Of a stretch of DNA of 64,000 bases, positions 8,562-17,885 are shown in pieces. How positions within the stretch are numbered: position 1 is the stretch's first letter; every line of letters begins with the position of its first letter. The position numbers were made by a program, and so were the translations under genes. Source of the stretch: Emticicia oligotrophica DSM 17448 (GTDB lineage Bacteria; Bacteroidota; Bacteroidia; Cytophagales; Spirosomataceae); assembly GCF_000263195.1 (NCBI RefSeq), contig NC_018748.1, forward strand, positions 744,001-808,000, in the 5' to 3' direction. The notes beneath the pieces are model-generated. The model was not told where the DNA came from, searched no databases, and worked only from the letters and a program-made list of their open reading frames with translations.

Positions 8562-9125
8562 ATGCACGAAATAGAACCTACTTATAACTGGCGAAAGTAT
8601 TACATCAGCGAAAACGACCGCAAATCTCCATTTTATGGTCGTAGCTACGGCCAAGCCTACGAGGATACCATTTACGGCTACTACATCGACCCTAACTGGG
8701 ACTCCATTGGCTCCGAAACACTCTATTGCAAAATTCTGATGGTTGATTATTCAGCCAAATATGCTGTCATAGAACTTTTTGGAGAATGGAACGACACTTT
8801 GCATAACGATAGCATGTATTTTAAACGTACGGTAGTTGACCACCTGCTAAAATATGGTATCAAATATTATATTCTTATTGGAGAAAATATCCTACAGTTT
8901 CATGGTGGAGAAACCGATTATTACGAAGAGTGGTTTGAAGATATTGAGGATGGCTGGATTGCCGCAGTTAGTATCAGAGATTTCATCATGGTCGAGTTTA
9001 GACGATATCACCTTGATTCTTACATAAATTTTGGAGGGACCTTACAAATAAGTAATTGGCGAACTTTAAAACCCAACCCTTTCTTCGAACTTATTAGTAA
9101 TTTGATTATGAGAAGATTAGGATAA
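8562..9125 (+). CDS. Hypothetical protein, Tyr/Trp-rich
   Basis: 187 residues, not recognised. It has no signal peptide or membrane helix. It is unusually rich in aromatic and acidic residues, for example YNWRKYYISENDRK, YGRSYGQAYEDTIYGYY and ETDYYEEWFEDIEDGWIAAV. The alternating strand pattern (YAVIELFGEW, YYILIGENILQFHGG, IMVEFRRYHL) suggests a compact alpha/beta cytoplasmic protein, perhaps one made as a standalone response or immunity-type protein, but nothing confirms that. Codon use is like its neighbours. The start at 8562 is the first ATG; a few bases of AT-rich leader precede it. Confidence 0.7.
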   Translation: MHEIEPTYNWRKYYISENDRKSPFYGRSYGQAYEDTIYGYYIDPNWDSIGSETLYCKILMVDYSAKYAVIELFGEWNDTLHNDSMYFKRTVVDHLLKYGIKYYILIGENILQFHGGETDYYEEWFEDIEDGWIAAVSIRDFIMVEFRRYHLDSYINFGGTLQISNWRTLKPNPFFELISNLIMRRLG

Positions 9126-9163
9126 AATACTTTAGATTTATAAAGCTGTTGTCACAAATTTTT

Positions 9164-9250
9164 GAACCTCAGATAACACAGATGCTTTTACATTTTCAGC
9201 GAAAGTCAGCGTTTTTTTAATTAATTAGCGTAATCTGCGTACCAGCATTT
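9164..9250. repeat. Relic of a dispersed ACACAGAT/ATCTGCG-type intergenic repeat
   Basis: Contains ATAACACAGATG on the left and GCGTAATCTGCGTACC on the right, with two AGCGAAAGTCAGCG-like stretches between them. Repeats of this wording (CACAGAT...ATCTGCG) are often seen between genes in Bacteroidota. The copy is imperfect, with no gene inside. Confidence 0.4.
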
Positions 9251-9262
9251 TTATTGCGAAAG

Positions 9263-9307
9263 ATTCTTATTCTCACCATCTATAAACTCGGTGGTGAGAA
9301 TAAGAAT
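9263..9307. terminator. 16-bp palindrome between convergent genes
   Basis: Perfect 16-bp inverted repeat (9263-9278 with 9292-9307) and a 13-nt loop, just past the minus-strand esterase stop at 9315 and after the plus-strand gene ending at 9125. Probably a bidirectional terminator, although the flanking T-runs are weak. Confidence 0.6.
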
Positions 9308-9314
9308 ATACTAA

Positions 9315-10238
9315 TTATTTCATCAATTTTCTATCTTTTAGCCAGTCTTCCATTCGAGCAGCCCATGTTTCAACTGGCCCACGACCTCTTTTCTTGAGTC
9401 CATACCCATGCCCACCTTTTTCATAAATATGCATTTCTACTGGCACCTTATTTTTCTTACAAGCTAAAAAATAAGCAATACTATTTTCTGGTTGTACACC
9501 ATCATCAGTAGTGCTAATCAAGAATGTTGGAGGAGTATCTTTGGTTACTTGTTTTTCGTTCGAGTAAAGTTCCATTTTCTCAATTGGAGGATTCTTTCCA
9601 ATCAAATTATCTCTTGAACCAAAGTGTGTAAATTTATCACTAAACGTAATAACTGGGTAAATCAACAAAGAAAAATCTGGACGTACACTTATATTCGGGT
9701 CTGTAATTTCTCCTACTTGTGTTTTGAAGTGCGTAGCTGCGGTAGAAGCTAAATGCCCACCCGCCGAAAAGCCCATCAAACCAACTTTATCTGGTGAAAT
9801 ACCATATTTTGAGGCATTCTTACGTACAATTCTAATGGCTTGTTGGGCGTCTTGCAAAGGTCTGATTTCGTCATTATCAAATAATTCTTCTTGCGGTAAA
9901 CGATATTTCAATACAAATACACTCACACCCCTATCGTTAAACCACTTCGCAATATCATGGCCTTCGTGGTCAATGGCTAAAATTCCATAACCACCTCCAG
10001 GACAAATAATTACGGTAGCATCACTTGTTTTTTTCTTTGCTGGATAAACAAAAAGTGCTGGTTGAGTAACATCTTTCACACGCGTAATTCCATCAGTAGT
10101 TTTAGAATCTTCAGGAATATTAACTCCTGCTTTTAAACCTGGAGTTCCATCGGGATACAACAAAATAGTTTCGGTAGATTGAGCAGATAAATCAGACATA
10201 ATTGCTGTAAATAGGAATGCAAAAAAAATCTTTTTCAT
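9315..10238 (-). CDS. Secreted alpha/beta hydrolase (BD-FAE/acetyl-esterase-like)
   Basis: 307 residues. The start is set at the ATG 10238, which gives a clean signal peptide (MKKIFFAFLFTAIMSDLSAQ); an upstream ATG at 10334 would place 32 unlikely residues before it. The fold signatures are the oxyanion motif IICPGGGYGILA, the nucleophile elbow GFSAGGH and the catalytic His in GGHGYGL near the C-terminus. Related secreted enzymes remove acyl groups from hemicellulose or similar substrates. A role in polysaccharide use is likely but not proven. It is divergent from the Crp/Fnr regulator at 10368. Confidence 0.92.
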   Translation of the reverse strand: MKKIFFAFLFTAIMSDLSAQSTETILLYPDGTPGLKAGVNIPEDSKTTDGITRVKDVTQPALFVYPAKKKTSDATVIICPGGGYGILAIDHEGHDIAKWFNDRGVSVFVLKYRLPQEELFDNDEIRPLQDAQQAIRIVRKNASKYGISPDKVGLMGFSAGGHLASTAATHFKTQVGEITDPNISVRPDFSLLIYPVITFSDKFTHFGSRDNLIGKNPPIEKMELYSNEKQVTKDTPPTFLISTTDDGVQPENSIAYFLACKKNKVPVEMHIYEKGGHGYGLKKRGRGPVETWAARMEDWLKDRKLMK

Positions 10239-10367
10239 GGTTAATTTATCGTAGTAAATACGTTCATTGGTTAATGGTGAATAGTCGAAATACAAAGTTG
10301 AAAAAAAATATTGTTTCCCCCATTTTTTTTTCAACTTTGTAACTTATTTTTCAATTAATTCAATTTC

Positions 10368-10946
10368 ATGAACGAAGCCTTTCAACATTGCCTTGATTTT
10401 TTTCAACAGATTCACCCTCTGAAAGAACAAAGCTTGGAGGCACTCTTGCCATGTCTTTCGTTGAAGAACTACTCAAAAAAAGACTTTCTAGTCAAACAAG
10501 GCAGTATTTCTGATGAGCTAAATTTTGTTTATACGGGCTGCGTTCGAGAGTATTTTGAAAACACTAAAGCCAATGAAACCAATATATGGTTTGGTTTAGA
10601 AAACTCTGTTGCAATTTCAACTTATAGTTTCTTTTCTCAGAAACCAAGCCTCACATACATACAGGCACTCGAAGATGTGCAGGTAGTATCTGTAAAACAT
10701 GCTGATTTACAAAACCTATTCGACCAATTTCATGATATCGAACGCCTCGGTCGGTTGATAGTAGAGCATTATTTAGTACAAATAGAAGAAATGAAAATTA
10801 TTCTCCAAACGCTTTCAGCACGTGAGCGATACGAATACATGATTACGAATCGACCAGAATTTATTCGTCGTATTCCGCTTAAATACTTGGCTTCATTTTT
10901 AGGTATTCAATTAGAAACACTGAGCAGAGTCAGAAGTCAGAAATAA
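10368..10946 (+). CDS. Crp/Fnr family transcriptional regulator
   Basis: 192 residues. An N-terminal cyclic-nucleotide-binding-type beta barrel is visible at about residues 20-115 (KDFLVKQGSISDELNFVYTG, then VVSVKHADLQNL). A long dimer helix is followed by the HTH segment RIPLKYLASFLGIQLETLSR at the C-terminus. The strict cAMP-binding Arg/Ser motif is not evident, which is usual for these short Bacteroidota members. It lies 130 bp from the divergent esterase and may regulate it (inference). It converges with the K+ channel with a 3-bp gap. Confidence 0.9.
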   Translation: MNEAFQHCLDFFQQIHPLKEQSLEALLPCLSLKNYSKKDFLVKQGSISDELNFVYTGCVREYFENTKANETNIWFGLENSVAISTYSFFSQKPSLTYIQALEDVQVVSVKHADLQNLFDQFHDIERLGRLIVEHYLVQIEEMKIILQTLSARERYEYMITNRPEFIRRIPLKYLASFLGIQLETLSRVRSQK

Positions 10947-10949
10947 ACT

Positions 10950-11621
10950 TTATTGATTAGATTTACTCGTAAATTTGCTAATCAATATACCTACTAAAAC
11001 TACAGTATAAAATTGTCCGATAATACCAAACAAAGATGTGATTAGCTTCGTAACATGTGAGTTCGGCGTAATATCACCAAAACCAATACTTGTAATTGTA
11101 ATACTACAAAAATAAACCAAATCCATATATACCGCTGGTAGGCTTGAGGTATCAAGGCCATTGAATGAATGTGAATTTTGGTAGAAAAAAATCTGCATCA
11201 AAAATGTATTTATCTCTATCAAAAGTAAATACCCACAAGCAGAAGCAGAAATAATATCGGTATTAACGTAGCTCGGTTTGAGCAAAAATCTGATAATTTC
11301 TAAGAAAATAAATAAAAAGAAAAGAACATAAACCGCACTAACGGTTATCATAAAGCCTGGTGAATTTTCAATAAACGAAAGGCTAATAGGAAACACCAAA
11401 GACAATAAAAATAAAATATTTTTGATAACTTTTTTGTAACTGCCCTTTTCAATAAATACCCCAATACTCGCAATTCCTAAAAGAATCATATTGATTGGCC
11501 AAATGATTTTTACATACAAATCCATGTCGCTCAAAAACACGCCAATAAATAAATGCTGCACAAGGGCATAAAGCAGAAGTTCGTATTTGTGTTTACTGAG
11601 GAAATGTTGGTCAATACTCAT
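10950..11621 (-). CDS. Two-pore-type potassium channel family protein
   Basis: 223-residue membrane protein with several helices. The ion-selectivity filter lies in a pore loop at about residues 175-188: FCSITITSIGFGDITPNSH, with the GFGD variant of the canonical GYGD. About four helices precede the pore and one follows. It lacks the RCK/TrkA-N domain, so it is an ungated or unassigned Ion_trans_2-type channel. It lies between the Crp/Fnr regulator and the sensor kinase, with opposite orientation to both. Confidence 0.9.
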   Translation of the reverse strand: MSIDQHFLSKHKYELLLYALVQHLFIGVFLSDMDLYVKIIWPINMILLGIASIGVFIEKGSYKKVIKNILFLLSLVFPISLSFIENSPGFMITVSAVYVLFFLFIFLEIIRFLLKPSYVNTDIISASACGYLLLIEINTFLMQIFFYQNSHSFNGLDTSSLPAVYMDLVYFCSITITSIGFGDITPNSHVTKLITSLFGIIGQFYTVVLVGILISKFTSKSNQ

Positions 11622-11747
11622 CTAAAGTTATAAAGGTTTGAATGGCAAATTCATCAATATTCATTAAAAATCCAAACAATAGGTTTAGCTCGTAGATTTA
11701 CTATAAATTATTGTATCTTTCGATTCTCATTGGTTACAGATACCCTT

Positions 11748-14654
11748 ATGTTGTTTGCTAGATTCGTAATTGCCACTATTTTATTACAAGCCATACTTCT
11801 CCCTAAAAGTTTGGCACAAAACCTCAGTTTCGAGACCATCACTACCAAAAATGGTTTGGCTTCAAATAATGTTTTGGGAATCGTAAAAGACTCACAAGGT
11901 TATCTCTGGATAGCTACTAACCTCGGCATTTCTCGCTACGATGGCTATCATTTTCAGAGTTTTGGCCCCATGACCGTTCCTAATTGTTTGGCAATTTCGA
12001 AAGATGATATACTATGGTTTAGCAATGAAAAAGGTCTTTATTCTATAAATACAAAATCGTTGGTACTTAGCTTAAAAGTACTCAATAATCCCAATGATAG
12101 TAACCCAGACAATGACCACTACAACGGTTTATTTATTGACAATGAAGGAATTGTTTGGTCAACTGATTTTCATCACATTAAATCATTTGATACTAAGAAA
12201 AACCGACTCACTACATATCGAATACTAGAGAAAAATCAACGTAGTCCTGATATTGCGAAGTTTGTTGAAGATAAACAACATACTCTTTGGTCGATAAGCC
12301 CCATTGGCTTATGTAAATTTGATAAAATTGCTCAAAAATGGATTCGCGTAATAAGCAATCGAGATTTTACTTCTTTGGCTTATGATTCTTTCAATCAAAC
12401 ATTTTGGTTGAGTAATACTAATGCACAATTACTACAATTTAATCATACAACCAAGAATGTTGTATTGAAAGGAACTTTGAGTGAAAACATCGAAAAAATT
12501 CAGATTTCTGATAAAAATGAGCTTTGGTGTATTTCTAAAAATCACCTTTTTCAATACCAAGTAAATAAAGAGAAATTTCAAGAAATAAATCCATTAGATG
12601 AAACTGAAGTGATTTTGAACACCCTCTTTGTGGACACTTCTAACACTGAAATTTGGCTAGGAAGTAATGAAGGAATACTAAAAAAACTACCTAATAATCA
12701 ACTCATTAGGCAAGTTTTAATTCCCAAAAATATTATCAATAAAGCAACCAGCGTTCGTTGTTTTGAAAGCATTGATGAACAAAACTTTTTACTCGCTACA
12801 AGTACAGGCGAACTTCTAAGTTGGCATCAAACAAGTAATATTTTTAAAAAAATCTATCAGTTTGCACAGCACGAAATTAACGCCATTAAATCCTTTAAAA
12901 ATATGCGATATATCGCTACTGATAAAGGATTATACGCACAAAAAGCGAATTCTCAGCCACAAAAAATCTTAGCATCAGCGATAAATGACATCACTTTAGA
13001 TAATCAAAATAGATTGTGGATACTGATTCCAAACGAGACTATCAAAGTCTTGAATCTATCCACTAATCAATTTTCTGAACCGTGGAAAAAACTTCCCTAT
13101 CCAAACTTTTTCAAAGAAAATCTCTTTTTAAAACTTCACTTTTCAAACACTGGTCATATTTGGATTGCGGGTTGGATTCCGAGTGGTTTTGGTATCGCTC
13201 GATTTAATTTAAAAACCAATGAATTTCAAGAATTAAGCTCCATAAACGACCATAAAAAGTTTGTTACTGATTATTATCTCAATGTTTCTGAAACTTCAAA
13301 GGGTGACTTACTATTTTCGGGATATGGTGGGTATAATCGTTTAAATAGGCAAGGGATCATTGTAGAAGAGATTCATGCCGAAGAAAAAAAGCCCATTTTT
13401 GCTGATGGCCAGTGTTTTGCTATTGGTGAAGATTTGAATGAAAATACTTATGTCGGCACCGCTGAAGGCATTGTAAGAATAAGCAAAAAGCATCAACTCA
13501 GCCGTTTTACCCAATTTGATGGACTACTCAATAATGATATTCGAAACGGATTTCTCATGACAGAAAATCAATTACTGATTGGACATAAGAATAGTTTTTC
13601 GATATTAAATCTTCAAAATAATTATATTCATACGCATACTCAACAACTAAAACTTAGTGAAATTAGTATCTTAGGGAGCAATCAAAAAGCAAACTTATCG
13701 AGCCCTCTTCGTTTTACACGACAACAAAATACATTGAGCTTTGCTTTTAGTCCGCTGAATTTTGAAAATCAGGCAAAGAATAAGTTTCGTTATCGCCTTA
13801 ATGATATCAACGAACAATGGATTGAAAATGGTAATAATCAAACCATTACGTTTTCCAACCTCAAGCAAGGTGAGTATCAGTTGGAAGTTCAATACGCTGA
13901 AATTACAGGTAATTGGAACACCAAAAGCCTAATTATCAATTTCACGATTTTACCTGCTTGGTACGAAACATGGTGGTTTAGAATTGCCCTAGCCTTGCTT
14001 GGATTAGGTGTGGGCTACGGTATTTATTGGTATAGAATCAATGAGTTTAAGAAATTACAGGCCATACGAAACAGAATTTCCTCTGACCTTCACGATGAAA
14101 TTGGAGCATCATTGAGTAGTATTAGTATTTTGGGAGGATTAGTGAAGCAAAAACTTGATGAAAAGCACCCCGGTTATTCATTCGCACAAATGATTCATGA
14201 TGAAGCGAAACAAGCAGGCACCGCCATTGATTATATCATCTGGAACATTAATCCACAGTTTGATAGCTTAGAAAGTTTATTTACAAGAATTAATTCTGAA
14301 GCCTCCGAAATTATCGAAGCAAAGGGAATTATCTACGAATTTGAAGCTACAGATTTAGGAAGTAAAAACATTTCGATAGATAAAAAAAGGAACATCTATC
14401 TTATCTGTAAAGAGCTGATAAACAATGCATTAAAACACAGTCAATGTAATAAAATTTCTCTTAAATGTGAAGTAAAAAACAAAAACTTATACTTGAGTTT
14501 TTCTGATAATGGAATTGGATTCGATTCGAGTATTTCATCTAATCGAAATGGAGTTAAGAATATCAAAGCTCGTTTGCAGGAATTACAAGGAAGCTACCAA
14601 ATCATTTCAGAAGAAGGGCAAGGCACAACTTATTTAATGAATATTCCAATTTAA
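11748..14654 (+). CDS. Reg-propeller sensor histidine kinase
   Basis: 968 residues from the ATG at 11748 (a TTG at 11730 is less likely). A signal peptide (MLFARFVIATILLQAILLPK) is followed by a long periplasmic propeller with repeated blocks such as LGIVKDSQGYLWIATNLGIS. Next comes a Y_Y_Y-type domain near residues 640-745, a membrane helix (TWWFRIALALLGLGVGYGIY), then a HisKA_3 dimerisation helix (SDLHDEIGASLSSI, His at the DLHDE motif) and an ATPase domain (ISKSQ-like NNALKHSQ; DNGIGFD). It is the sensor for the LuxR-type regulator 64 bp downstream. Similar kinases respond to glycans or envelope signals. Confidence 0.94.
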   Translation: MLFARFVIATILLQAILLPKSLAQNLSFETITTKNGLASNNVLGIVKDSQGYLWIATNLGISRYDGYHFQSFGPMTVPNCLAISKDDILWFSNEKGLYSINTKSLVLSLKVLNNPNDSNPDNDHYNGLFIDNEGIVWSTDFHHIKSFDTKKNRLTTYRILEKNQRSPDIAKFVEDKQHTLWSISPIGLCKFDKIAQKWIRVISNRDFTSLAYDSFNQTFWLSNTNAQLLQFNHTTKNVVLKGTLSENIEKIQISDKNELWCISKNHLFQYQVNKEKFQEINPLDETEVILNTLFVDTSNTEIWLGSNEGILKKLPNNQLIRQVLIPKNIINKATSVRCFESIDEQNFLLATSTGELLSWHQTSNIFKKIYQFAQHEINAIKSFKNMRYIATDKGLYAQKANSQPQKILASAINDITLDNQNRLWILIPNETIKVLNLSTNQFSEPWKKLPYPNFFKENLFLKLHFSNTGHIWIAGWIPSGFGIARFNLKTNEFQELSSINDHKKFVTDYYLNVSETSKGDLLFSGYGGYNRLNRQGIIVEEIHAEEKKPIFADGQCFAIGEDLNENTYVGTAEGIVRISKKHQLSRFTQFDGLLNNDIRNGFLMTENQLLIGHKNSFSILNLQNNYIHTHTQQLKLSEISILGSNQKANLSSPLRFTRQQNTLSFAFSPLNFENQAKNKFRYRLNDINEQWIENGNNQTITFSNLKQGEYQLEVQYAEITGNWNTKSLIINFTILPAWYETWWFRIALALLGLGVGYGIYWYRINEFKKLQAIRNRISSDLHDEIGASLSSISILGGLVKQKLDEKHPGYSFAQMIHDEAKQAGTAIDYIIWNINPQFDSLESLFTRINSEASEIIEAKGIIYEFEATDLGSKNISIDKKRNIYLICKELINNALKHSQCNKISLKCEVKNKNLYLSFSDNGIGFDSSISSNRNGVKNIKARLQELQGSYQIISEEGQGTTYLMNIPI

Positions 14655-14718
14655 TAAATCTCCCCAAATAGGTTATTTATTGAATGAAAAGAATTGATGA
14701 AATTTGTTAAAAAAATAC

Positions 14719-15351
14719 ATGATAAAAATATCCATATACGAAGATAACACCCGACTTAGCCAATTATTATCTTTAATGATTGAAAATACTGAAGGTTTTG
14801 AGTTAATGGGCTGTCATGAAAACTGCATGGAAGCACTTCATTTTACTCGCCTCGAAATGCCAGATGTTATTGTCATGGATATTGATATGCCCCAACGTAG
14901 CGGTATCGAAGGGGTTTTTGAAATAAAAAGTCATTTTCCGAACATCAAAATTATTATGCATACTGTTTTTGATGGCAACGAACACCTTTTTGAGTGTCTT
15001 AGTAAAGGAGCAGATGGTTATATTTTGAAGAAAGATTCTTCTACCCGACTCATTTCTGCCATCAAAGAGGTTTTTGAAGGAGGTGCTCCGATGTCTCCAT
15101 TTATTGCAACCAAAGTTTTGCAATCATTCAGAAAGCAACCTATTCAAGAAGATTTTAATCTGAGTCAACGAGAAATCGAGGTACTTTCACTACTTTCCAA
15201 AGGCTTTTCTTACCGCATGATTTCTATTGAATTGAATATTTCAGTAGAGACTGTTCGACGCCACATCAAGAATTCTTATCAAAAACTGCACGTTCAGTGC
15301 GGACCTGAAGCAGTTGCCAAAGCCATCCGTAATGGTTTAATTCTTCCATAA
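14719..15351 (+). CDS. NarL/FixJ-family response regulator
   Basis: 210 residues from the ATG at 14719 (a TTG at 14704 is possible). The receiver domain carries the phospho-acceptor Asp54 in VIVMDIDMPQRSG; the C-terminal LuxR-type HTH reads LSQREIEVLSLLSKGFSYRM, then VETVRRHIKNSYQKL. It lies directly after its cognate reg-propeller kinase. The likely targets are nearby, especially the two secreted-protein genes that follow, but no operator could be defined. Confidence 0.95.
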   Translation: MIKISIYEDNTRLSQLLSLMIENTEGFELMGCHENCMEALHFTRLEMPDVIVMDIDMPQRSGIEGVFEIKSHFPNIKIIMHTVFDGNEHLFECLSKGADGYILKKDSSTRLISAIKEVFEGGAPMSPFIATKVLQSFRKQPIQEDFNLSQREIEVLSLLSKGFSYRMISIELNISVETVRRHIKNSYQKLHVQCGPEAVAKAIRNGLILP

Positions 15352-15359
15352 AATTGCTG

Positions 15360-15379
15360 AATAACCCAAAAGGGTTATT
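15360..15379 (+). terminator. Hairpin after the response regulator
   Basis: 8-bp stem AATAACCC/GGGTTATT (15360-15367 with 15372-15379) and AAAA loop, followed by a T-rich stretch (about 15383-15397). The T-run is set back by several bases, so termination may be only partial. Confidence 0.55.
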
Positions 15380-15641
15380 GACTTTTGATTTTTTTTAATT
15401 TAAGCTCAAAACTTCCCCTTTATTTCCCCTAATGATGGCATTGATGCCCGCGTATTTTCCGAGCAATTTTGTATCAAAAAAAGCTCCATGAAAAACGCAA
15501 TACTATACTTAACGCTTTACAATTCTTCTAATAACAAAACATCTCCAACATCTGGGAGCATAGAAGGTAGTGGAAAACTTAACAAAATTGAAGGAAAATC
15601 AATTAAGATTAGCCATATTTCACGCTAAGCCACACCAAACA

Positions 15642-16691
15642 ATGAAAAAGATAGAATATTGGATTATTGGTTGGCTAATGAGTTATTCATTTGCGAATGC
15701 ACAAATATTCTTTAATGCAGATGGTGCTTCTAACATCTTCGAGAAAGATGCTTTGTATTTCAATCGTAGTACAAAAACATTGAATTTCAAGAATTCTAAT
15801 ATCAATTTTTGGCAAGATTCGCCAAACAGCATTTACATCGAAACAACCGCCATAAGTGGAGACTACATTAACTCAACTGATGTTGAGATTTCGCAAGAAT
15901 ATACACCATCAATTGATGGCAATTTAGTATATGTTAGTATTTACGGAACTGACCAGTTCTCAGATATGGGTAATCGAATGATTTCTCAAATTACTTTAGA
16001 TTTAATTGATAAAGCCAGTAATACCGTCATTGTTAGTTCTGACGAGTGTTTTTTGAATAATACTGGGAGTTTACCTTGTTTAGCCGGCAGAGCTTGCCCT
16101 CCTTTTTTTAAAGCCCAATTTAGTTTGAGTGGAATTACTCCAGTGAAAGCGGGAAAACAATATATCCTCCGCTTAAGAAATACATCCAATCAATTTATTC
16201 AGGCAATTGCTTGCGATAACCCTTATCTCTTTGGTTCGACACAAATTAATTGTCAGAATTCAAGCACAAAAGCCGATTTACTGTTTACAACCACCTTTTT
16301 AGGTCTAACTAAAGTGGCAAGTATCAACGAAACTACTGGAGCTGCCTATTTTTCTAGCCTCACATCTAAAAATATTGTCGCTGACCGACTTTCGATGAAG
16401 AGTCAACCGCTTTATCCAACTTATGATGGAAACATGGCTATAGGTACAAGTTTAAATAAATGTAAAGATGTTACTATCAATTTAGCAGACAAATTCTTCA
16501 ATCTTACTTGTTTGGTAGCCAACGAATCAAATTCTGATTTTCCCGATTGCTTTGCCGTAACAATTAGGCGATATATCCAAAACCAAGCTACGGGCTATTT
16601 TAATGGAGTAGTAGCTCGTGTGTGTAGAATTGATGGCGAAGGTTGGGGACAAAATCCCAGTATTTATTACCAATATCAAATCAGTGAATAA
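15642..16691 (+). CDS. Secreted protein of unknown function
   Basis: 349 residues from the ATG at 15642, chosen because it starts the signal peptide MKKIEYWIIGWLMSYSFANA; an ATG at 15570 would add 24 residues before it. No known domain was recognised. Visible features are a Cys-rich loop (DECFLNNTGSLPCLAGRACPP), a beta-rich middle (GDYINSTDVEISQEY, YILRLRNTSNQF) and a late ATGYFNGVVARVCRI segment. A run ADRLSMKSQPLYP...GNMAIGTSLN recalls the NVGIGT-type sequences of its neighbour. It begins about 290 bp after the two-component system and is followed by another secreted gene after 10 bp. Confidence 0.75.
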   Translation: MKKIEYWIIGWLMSYSFANAQIFFNADGASNIFEKDALYFNRSTKTLNFKNSNINFWQDSPNSIYIETTAISGDYINSTDVEISQEYTPSIDGNLVYVSIYGTDQFSDMGNRMISQITLDLIDKASNTVIVSSDECFLNNTGSLPCLAGRACPPFFKAQFSLSGITPVKAGKQYILRLRNTSNQFIQAIACDNPYLFGSTQINCQNSSTKADLLFTTTFLGLTKVASINETTGAAYFSSLTSKNIVADRLSMKSQPLYPTYDGNMAIGTSLNKCKDVTINLADKFFNLTCLVANESNSDFPDCFAVTIRRYIQNQATGYFNGVVARVCRIDGEGWGQNPSIYYQYQISE

Positions 16692-16701
16692 ATCATTATT
16701 T

Positions 16702-17883
16702 ATGAAATTTTACATAATTACTACGCTTATTGTTCTTCGAGCTTTTGGATGTGCTGCCCAAAGTGGCACAATCACACCACAAGGAGTGATGTTTCCGCAA
16801 CTGAGTACAACCCAAATTAATGCACTATCCGGACAAGCCAAAGGTACAATGGTTTTCGATAAAACACTCAATATAATGAAATATTGGGACGGCACTACTT
16901 GGCAAAATGTAAGCAATGCGGGTGCAACAGGTGCTTGGCAAAATAGTGGCAGCGACCAATACAGCACCAATGATGGCAATGTTGGCATTGGCATGGCATT
17001 ACCGAGTGCCAAATTATCGGTTAATGGTACTTTGGGGCTTTATGATGCTGGTAATGAGTACGGATTTTTTTCAAAAAATAGTAGCACTGGTGCTTTAAAA
17101 TTTAATGCAGGTACTTCTTTGAATTTGAGTTTAAATCCACCAAAACATTTAGGACTTCAAGTGAATGGATTAAGTGGCTTAGGAACAACTGTGTATGCTG
17201 GTAATTTGGGTGTTGGTACTGATGCTCCAGAAGAAAAATTCACCACCTTCACCGCATCTGACAAATATGGTTTATTACACACGAACGGAACTATAAAAAT
17301 TGGTTCTTACATCGGCGGAAATGCAGGTTGGTTGGGAACAAAATCAAATCACCCTTTAATTTTGCACACCAATAATGGAGCAAACCAACACTATTTTAGA
17401 GAAAACGGAAGAGTAGGCTTGGGCGTTGAATTTCCTGACCAAAAACTTCATGTAAACGGAAGCATCAAAACCGAAGCAGGCATTTATGCAGCTCAAACTG
17501 GTGATTTGAATTTAGTGCCTATTGGAATCGCAAGATACAGAGTTGGATTATTGGATGGCTCTATCGGTGAGTCTACTGTCGAAAATGCTGTAGGTAATCT
17601 TATATCTAGTATCAGCGTAAGCACCCGAATACTTATTGATGATACTATTTTTATCACGCTAAACTATAATCCTACCACAGCTTCAAATTACAGCACTATC
17701 ATACCAATAGGTGCCAATATTATTTCTAATGGTGCTCGATATTATTCAGGTACAGAAATACTTGCTACTTCAACGACAGAGTACAGTTTTTTCCATACAG
17801 TAGATGATATGCCTTCTGTAAACCCTACTATTTGTACTGGAACACTCATTTTCTACGGCATAAAAAATCCTAATAATAATTAA
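16702..17883 (+). CDS. Secreted tail-fibre-like repeat protein
   Basis: 393 residues from ATG 16702, which starts the signal peptide MKFYIITTLIVLRAFGCAAQ. After a short GTITPQGVMFPQLSTTQI segment it has repeated beta-type motifs (GNVGIGMALPSAKLSVNGTL, VGLGVEFPDQKLHVNG), the NVGIGT/KLxVNG pattern of Bacteroidota secreted proteins that resemble phage tail fibres. It is 10 bp after the preceding secreted gene and 2 bp before the hydrolase, so the three are probably co-transcribed. Surface exposure is likely; function is unknown. Confidence 0.8.
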   Translation: MKFYIITTLIVLRAFGCAAQSGTITPQGVMFPQLSTTQINALSGQAKGTMVFDKTLNIMKYWDGTTWQNVSNAGATGAWQNSGSDQYSTNDGNVGIGMALPSAKLSVNGTLGLYDAGNEYGFFSKNSSTGALKFNAGTSLNLSLNPPKHLGLQVNGLSGLGTTVYAGNLGVGTDAPEEKFTTFTASDKYGLLHTNGTIKIGSYIGGNAGWLGTKSNHPLILHTNNGANQHYFRENGRVGLGVEFPDQKLHVNGSIKTEAGIYAAQTGDLNLVPIGIARYRVGLLDGSIGESTVENAVGNLISSISVSTRILIDDTIFITLNYNPTTASNYSTIIPIGANIISNGARYYSGTEILATSTTEYSFFHTVDDMPSVNPTICTGTLIFYGIKNPNNN

Positions 17884-17885
17884 TC

